Part shown: positions 60,163 to 64,000 of the stretch, piece by piece
Layout of the letters: every line of letters begins with the position of its first letter
Position numbering within the stretch: the first letter of the stretch is position 1
Source of the DNA: Massilia aurea
GTDB lineage: Bacteria > Pseudomonadota > Gammaproteobacteria > Burkholderiales > Burkholderiaceae_D
Direction of reading: 5' to 3'
NCBI RefSeq assembly: GCF_014200505.1
Contig: NZ_JACHBX010000004.1
Coordinates: 591,613 to 655,612, forward strand
DNA length: 64,000 nt
Made by a program: the position numbers and the translations under genes
The notes under the pieces: generated by a model
Databases searched by the model: none
What the model was told of the DNA's origin: nothing
Seen by the model: the letters and a program-made list of their open reading frames with translations, nothing else

Positions 60163-60963
60163 CTACTTGCGGCGCCGGCGTGGCGTGGCCGCCGTGGCAG
60201 GGACGTCCGGGTCGCGCCGCTCGATTGGCGCGGCCGCTGGCGCCGGTGGCGTTGCCGCCATGACGGCGCCGTTGCCGGCAGCCTGGGCGATCGGCGTTGG
60301 CTTGGCCGCCGCAGGGCTGGACAGCACATTCAGCACCGCGTCATCGGGTGCTGGTTCCTGCAGCACGCTGGCCACGGCGTCGATGGTCGGGGCAGGCTGG
60401 GGCGCCGCCTCTGCCTGTGGCGCTGCGTCGACTTCCGGCTCGGGCGCTTCGGCAACCGGCGCCGGAGCGACGACGACGGGTTCTGGCGTTGGCGCCGCTG
60501 CAACCGCATCGATCGTGCGCTCGGCTGCTGCCTGCACGGTGTCGGCGGTGGCCTTGCCGGCATCGACGACGGCCTGCGCCATGTCGGCGACCGGCGCCAT
60601 CTCGGCGATCGGCGCCGTTACTGTTGCGGGTGCGGGCGTCGCGCTGCGCAGCAGGAATGGCTGGGCGCCGACAGCGATACCGAGCAATTCGCGGCTGTAC
60701 GCGAACAGGCTGTGCACCTGTTCTTCGGCGTGGCTGCGCAGCACGGCGAGGTCACGCGCATCGCGCGCGCCGATCAGTTGGCGCGCAGTCTGCGCCGAGC
60801 GCTCGAGGACTTCCTGGGACGTGGTCAGATTGAGCGCCGTGATACGGCTGGCGCTGTCGATTGCCTGAGTGGCCAGTGCATTGAGCACCGTGAGCTGAGC
60901 GTTCATCGGTGCAGTCAAGTAATTGTTGGGTGCTGCGGACAACTGCTCGGAGAGTGAGGTCAT
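60163..60963 (-). CDS. Phasin-family protein with extended Ala/Pro-rich tail
   Basis: 266 residues. The N-terminal ~115 residues are the phasin helix bundle (QAIDSASRITALNLTTSQEV, LIGARDARDLAVLRSHAEEQ, FAYSRELLGIA), which coats polyhydroxyalkanoate granules. The rest is Ala/Pro/Glu/Val low-complexity sequence ending in basic TPRRRRK; ordinary phasins are nearer 190 residues. The tail could tether granules to nucleoid or ribosome. It is divergent from the CodA-like gene across ~175 bases. Confidence 0.8.
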   Translation of the reverse strand: MTSLSEQLSAAPNNYLTAPMNAQLTVLNALATQAIDSASRITALNLTTSQEVLERSAQTARQLIGARDARDLAVLRSHAEEQVHSLFAYSRELLGIAVGAQPFLLRSATPAPATVTAPIAEMAPVADMAQAVVDAGKATADTVQAAAERTIDAVAAAPTPEPVVVAPAPVAEAPEPEVDAAPQAEAAPQPAPTIDAVASVLQEPAPDDAVLNVLSSPAAAKPTPIAQAAGNGAVMAATPPAPAAAPIERRDPDVPATAATPRRRRK

Positions 60964-61137
60964 GAAGTTTCCTATCTATCAAGTATGGCGCGCTGCAATA
61001 AAGTCAGTGTACCCACGATTGTTGGCCGGTGCAATGGACGTTGGTCGCTTATTCGGCGCGGATGATATTGCGTTGCAGCATTGCCATACGGTTGTGCCAC
61101 AGTTGCTACAATCGGACAACTACTCAATGGAGTCACC

Positions 61138-62415
61138 ATGGACCTCGTGATCCGCAATACCACGCTGCCTGATGGCCGCATCGGCATCGACATCGGCATT
61201 CTGGATGGCCGCATCGCGGCGCTGGCACCGCAACTGGCCGCACGGGGCGTGCGCGAGATCGACGCCGCCGGCGACCTGGTCAGCCCGCCGTTCGTCGATG
61301 CGCACTTCCATATGGATGCCACGCTGAGCTACGGCCTGCCGCGCGTCAACCAGAGCGGCACCTTGCTGGAAGGGATCGCGCTGTGGGGCGAGCTGAAACC
61401 GCAGCTGAGCCAGGATGCGCTGATCGAGCGCGCGTTGCGTTATTGCGACTGGGCGGTGGCACGCGGCCTGCTGGCGATCCGCACCCATGTCGACGTCTGC
61501 GACGACCGGCTGCTGGCGGTCGAGGCGCTGCTGGAAGTCAAGCGCCGCGTCGCGCCGTATCTCGACCTGCAACTGGTCGCATTCCCACAAGACGGCTTGC
61601 TGCGCAGCGCCAACGCGTTCGAGAACCTGAAGCGCTCGATCGACATGGGCGTCGACGTCGTGGGCGGCATTCCGCACTTCGAGCGCACGATGGCGCAGGG
61701 CGCCGAATCCGTCCGCCTGCTGTGCGAATTCGCGACCGAGCGGGGCCTGCGCGTGGACATGCACTGCGACGAGAGCGACGACCCGATGTCGCGCCATATC
61801 GAAACCCTGGCCTATGAAACGCAGCGCCTGGGGCTGCAGGGCAGGGTGGCCGGCTCGCATCTGACGTCGATGCATTCGATGGACAATTATTATGTGAGCA
61901 AGCTGATTCCGCTGATTGCCGAAAGCGGCGTGGCGGCGATCGCCAATCCGCTCATCAACATCACACTGCAAGGCCGCAACGACACCTACCCGAAGCGGCG
62001 CGGCATGACACGCGTGCCCGAGCTGATGGCAGCGGGCGTCGACGTCGCCTTCGGCCACGATTGTGTGCTCGACCCGTGGTACGGGATGGGCTCGGGCGAC
62101 ATGCTCGAGGTGGCGCACATGGGCCTGCACGTTGCGCAGATGACGGGACTCGAAGCGATGCAGTCGTGCTTTACCGCCATTACCGAAACGCCCGCACGGA
62201 TCCTTGGCCTGGAAGGCTACGGTCTGGCGCCGGGCTGCCATGCGGACCTGGTGATCCTCGACGCCGGCTCGACGGTGGAAGCGATCCGCCTGCGCGCCCC
62301 GCGCCGCTTCGTCTTGCGGCGCGGCCAGGTAGTGGCCGAAGCGCCAGCGGCCGCCAGCCGCCTGCATCTGCCGGGCCGCCCAGGCAGCGCCGACTTCCGT
62401 CTCGGCCGTGGCTAA
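61138..62415 (+). CDS. CodA-like amidohydrolase, predicted 5-methylcytosine/cytosine deaminase
   Basis: 425 residues from ATG 61138 (GGAG 6 bases upstream). It follows E. coli CodA along its length: DAHFHMDATL (H56, H58), NQSGTLLEGI, RTHVDV, VAFPQDG (Gln), DMHCDESDD (H209, E212), SHLTSMHS (H241) and metal Asp in FGHDCVLDPWY (D308). The next residue, Asp314 in CodA, is Cys309 here. CodA homologues lacking this Asp have been shown to deaminate 5-methylcytosine, so that activity is inferred. Cytosolic, Fe/Zn-dependent. Single gene. Confidence 0.85.
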   Translation: MDLVIRNTTLPDGRIGIDIGILDGRIAALAPQLAARGVREIDAAGDLVSPPFVDAHFHMDATLSYGLPRVNQSGTLLEGIALWGELKPQLSQDALIERALRYCDWAVARGLLAIRTHVDVCDDRLLAVEALLEVKRRVAPYLDLQLVAFPQDGLLRSANAFENLKRSIDMGVDVVGGIPHFERTMAQGAESVRLLCEFATERGLRVDMHCDESDDPMSRHIETLAYETQRLGLQGRVAGSHLTSMHSMDNYYVSKLIPLIAESGVAAIANPLINITLQGRNDTYPKRRGMTRVPELMAAGVDVAFGHDCVLDPWYGMGSGDMLEVAHMGLHVAQMTGLEAMQSCFTAITETPARILGLEGYGLAPGCHADLVILDAGSTVEAIRLRAPRRFVLRRGQVVAEAPAAASRLHLPGRPGSADFRLGRG

Positions 62416-62497
62416 ACTGTCAATATAGCGCGTGATAATTCGTGGTTTTTGAGGCAAAATAGCGGACCGCCCTGTCCTGGCACTGCCGTAGATTGTT

Positions 62498-63037
62498 GTG
62501 AAAGACCTTGTTATCCGCCCTGCGCTCGAATCCGATTTCGAGTCGATCTGGGCTATTTTTTGCGCCCATATCGAGGCGGGTGAAACCTATGTCTTCAGCA
62601 CGGCGACGTCCCGCGAAGCCGGTTACCACTACTGGCTGGGGGAGGGCGTGGGCAGTTTTGTCGCGGTAAGCCCGGGTGGCCGGGTATTGGGCATGTACCG
62701 CCTGGTGCCGAACCAGGTGGGGCGCGGCCACCACGTGGCCAATGCCTCATACATGGTCAATCCGGCGGCGCAGGGGGCGGGCGTGGGCCGCGCGATGGGG
62801 CAGCACAGCCTGACTGAAGCGCGCAGCCGCGGCTATCTTGCGATGCAATTCAACCATGTGGTCAGCACCAATGGGCCGGCCATCGGCCTGTGGAAGAAGC
62901 TCGGGTTTTCGATTGTCGGCACGCTGCCCAAGGCGTTTCGCCACAAGCGCCTGGGCTATATCGATGCGTACGTGATGTACCAGTTGCTGCAGGATCCGGA
63001 TCACTGGCCGACGGCTGACGACGCGCCGGGCGGATAA
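62498..63037 (+). CDS. GNAT-family N-acetyltransferase
   Basis: 179 residues starting with GTG 62498. The GNAT acetyl-CoA motif A is visible as NASYMVNPAAQGAGVGRAMG (Q/RxxGxG/A), followed by NHVVSTNGPAIGLWKKLGF, the motif B region, and FRHKRLGYIDAYVMY. N-terminus VIRPALESDFESIW is standard. Acetyl acceptor unknown; similar small enzymes act on amino acids, antibiotics or proteins. Single gene. Confidence 0.88.
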   Translation: MKDLVIRPALESDFESIWAIFCAHIEAGETYVFSTATSREAGYHYWLGEGVGSFVAVSPGGRVLGMYRLVPNQVGRGHHVANASYMVNPAAQGAGVGRAMGQHSLTEARSRGYLAMQFNHVVSTNGPAIGLWKKLGFSIVGTLPKAFRHKRLGYIDAYVMYQLLQDPDHWPTADDAPGG

Positions 63038-63191
63038 TGCCTCGCGGGTAGAAACCGGTCATTCGTGGCATTTTCGATCTCGGCAACCTGCTACGATGAT
63101 CAAACGTCTCAGTTCGGCCATAACCGGACTTCCAGCAGGTTCTACGAATTCGCGAACGACTCGACAGCCGTACGCATATGAAACGACATAA

Positions 63192-63809
63192 GTGCATAAG
63201 AAAATTCTAATCTGGCTTATCGTGTTGGCAGCCCGGCCTTGCTTGGCTGCGCCGGTCGTATCGGGAGACTATGACGGATTGCTCGTCGGAGTCGACCGAT
63301 ACGGTTCCTTGACGGGATATTTTGAGAGTTCCACAGGGAGAGGCCAGTTCACTTGCGCCTTTTTTGTCAGCGGCAAAATCGGTGGTTCAGTTGATCGTGT
63401 AGACACATGGTTTCCAGGCGAGCGCAATCCGCAAGAGGTCATTCACGGTGTTCTTGAGCAGCTGAGGTTTAACGGAAAGCCAGCAATTCGCCTGAAGTTA
63501 GAAGAAGAGCATGGCGGTTGCTGGAACGTCCAGCGCTTCGCATCAGATCCGTCGACATTTGCGCTCACCGAGCCAGGCAGCTGGGAGTCGATCAGGATTG
63601 TCGCGTCGAAGAAAGCATATTTTTATGACGATCCGTCGAGTCCCAAACCACGCAAAGCCTATACCGTCACAGGGAATGCATTACGAGTTTTTGAAACACG
63701 CGACGGTTGGGCCAGGGCCGAATATGTTGGTCCAGAGAGTCAGCTCACTCGTGGATGGGTCTTGGAACGAGACTTGTTTTCTGCCAAGGGTCCAGCGGGA
63801 GTCAGGTGA
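63192..63809 (+). CDS. Small exported protein with SH3-like C-terminal region
   Basis: 205 residues starting with GTG 63192: signal peptide (KILIWLIVLAARPCLA), then a beta-rich domain with PVVSGDYDGLLVGVD and a central EEHGGCWNVQRF. The last ~65 residues (KKAYFYDDPS, TVTGNALRVFETRDGWARAEYVG) look like a bacterial SH3 domain. No name is known to me. GC is lower than in the surrounding genes, and a transposase end follows within 100 bases, so transfer is possible. Confidence 0.6.
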   Translation: MHKKILIWLIVLAARPCLAAPVVSGDYDGLLVGVDRYGSLTGYFESSTGRGQFTCAFFVSGKIGGSVDRVDTWFPGERNPQEVIHGVLEQLRFNGKPAIRLKLEEEHGGCWNVQRFASDPSTFALTEPGSWESIRIVASKKAYFYDDPSSPKPRKAYTVTGNALRVFETRDGWARAEYVGPESQLTRGWVLERDLFSAKGPAGVR

Positions 63810-63905
63810 AAGCGTAACTCACCGTTAGTGTGGAGATCCGCAACAGGTCGGCTGGTGCCCTTCGTGACAGTCCGCGATCTTTGAAGCTTGCCCGGAATGT
63901 GAGGG

Positions 63906-64000
63906 TCAGATACCGTCTTGAATTGCAAGCCGATTCGATAAGAAATTTGCGTCGAATGGCTTGCCTGTTCGGACGACGCCGTAAATCAGATGGGCCAATT
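63906..64000 (-). mobile_element. C-terminal end of an IS110-type transposase (5' part outside window)
   Basis: The minus strand is open from the window end to TGA at 63906-63908. The 30 visible residues contain LAHLIYGVVRTGKPFD and end in LAIQDGI, a pattern typical of the C-terminus of IS110/IS1111-group transposases (HLIxGVxxxGKPFD...DxQDGI). Whether the rest is intact lies outside the window. Its 3' end lies about 100 bases beyond the exported protein gene, and that gap has no other feature. Confidence 0.6.

Overview
The window is about 64 kb of a high-GC betaproteobacterial chromosome. The block yebC-purD-hemF-nadD-rsfS-rlmH-maf-rng, the codon use and the short inverted repeats around many genes all fit Oxalobacteraceae (Massilia/Telluria/Janthinobacterium type). 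The genus is my inference from gene order and style, not from a database comparison.

Layout. 1-1431: a truncated two-component sensor and a short HD-domain hydrolase. 1432-7543: a clearly AT-richer island with two large genes that I identify as a RADAR anti-phage system (RdrA ATPase, RdrB adenosine-deaminase-like protein); this is the standout accessory system here. 7544-14755: a housekeeping run on the minus strand (rng, maf, rlmH, rsfS, nadD, hemF, purD, yebC). 14943-21053: quinone oxidoreductase, a small membrane peptide, a lipoprotein, pepN, fbp and a tRNA-Thr(CGT) with a terminator. 21092-21900: remains of a peptidoglycan-peptidase/partner module. 21957-29395: an RTX/DUF4214 secreted protein, a DUF2325 protein behind a Fur-like box, a PhoD-like phosphatase, a cupin-like protein and a DUF883-like membrane protein.

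29618-36683 is an envelope-modification cluster: three 11-bp-spaced direct repeats of the PmrA type precede an LTA-synthase-like enzyme, a response regulator/histidine kinase pair, EptA, a PAP2 phosphatase and a small membrane protein. 36697-40955 encodes an RND pump and its adaptor. Between that and the next operon sits a likely small RNA (about 41174-41244) with its own promoter and terminator and a CUCCUCC anti-Shine-Dalgarno motif.

41252-49492 reads as one minus-strand group: two tandem M1 metallopeptidases, a DUF6702 protein, a TonB-dependent receptor and an amino-acid-type 2OG-Fe dioxygenase, plausibly linked to peptide or amino-acid acquisition. 49681-63809 holds a GAF histidine kinase, an M29-like peptidase, a zinc-ribbon membrane protein, a small lipoprotein, a TPR-GGDEF protein, DUF2243, a heterodimeric ABC exporter, a phasin, a CodA-like deaminase whose discriminating aspartate is replaced by cysteine, a GNAT and a secreted protein. 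The window ends in the C-terminal end of what looks like an IS110-type transposase.
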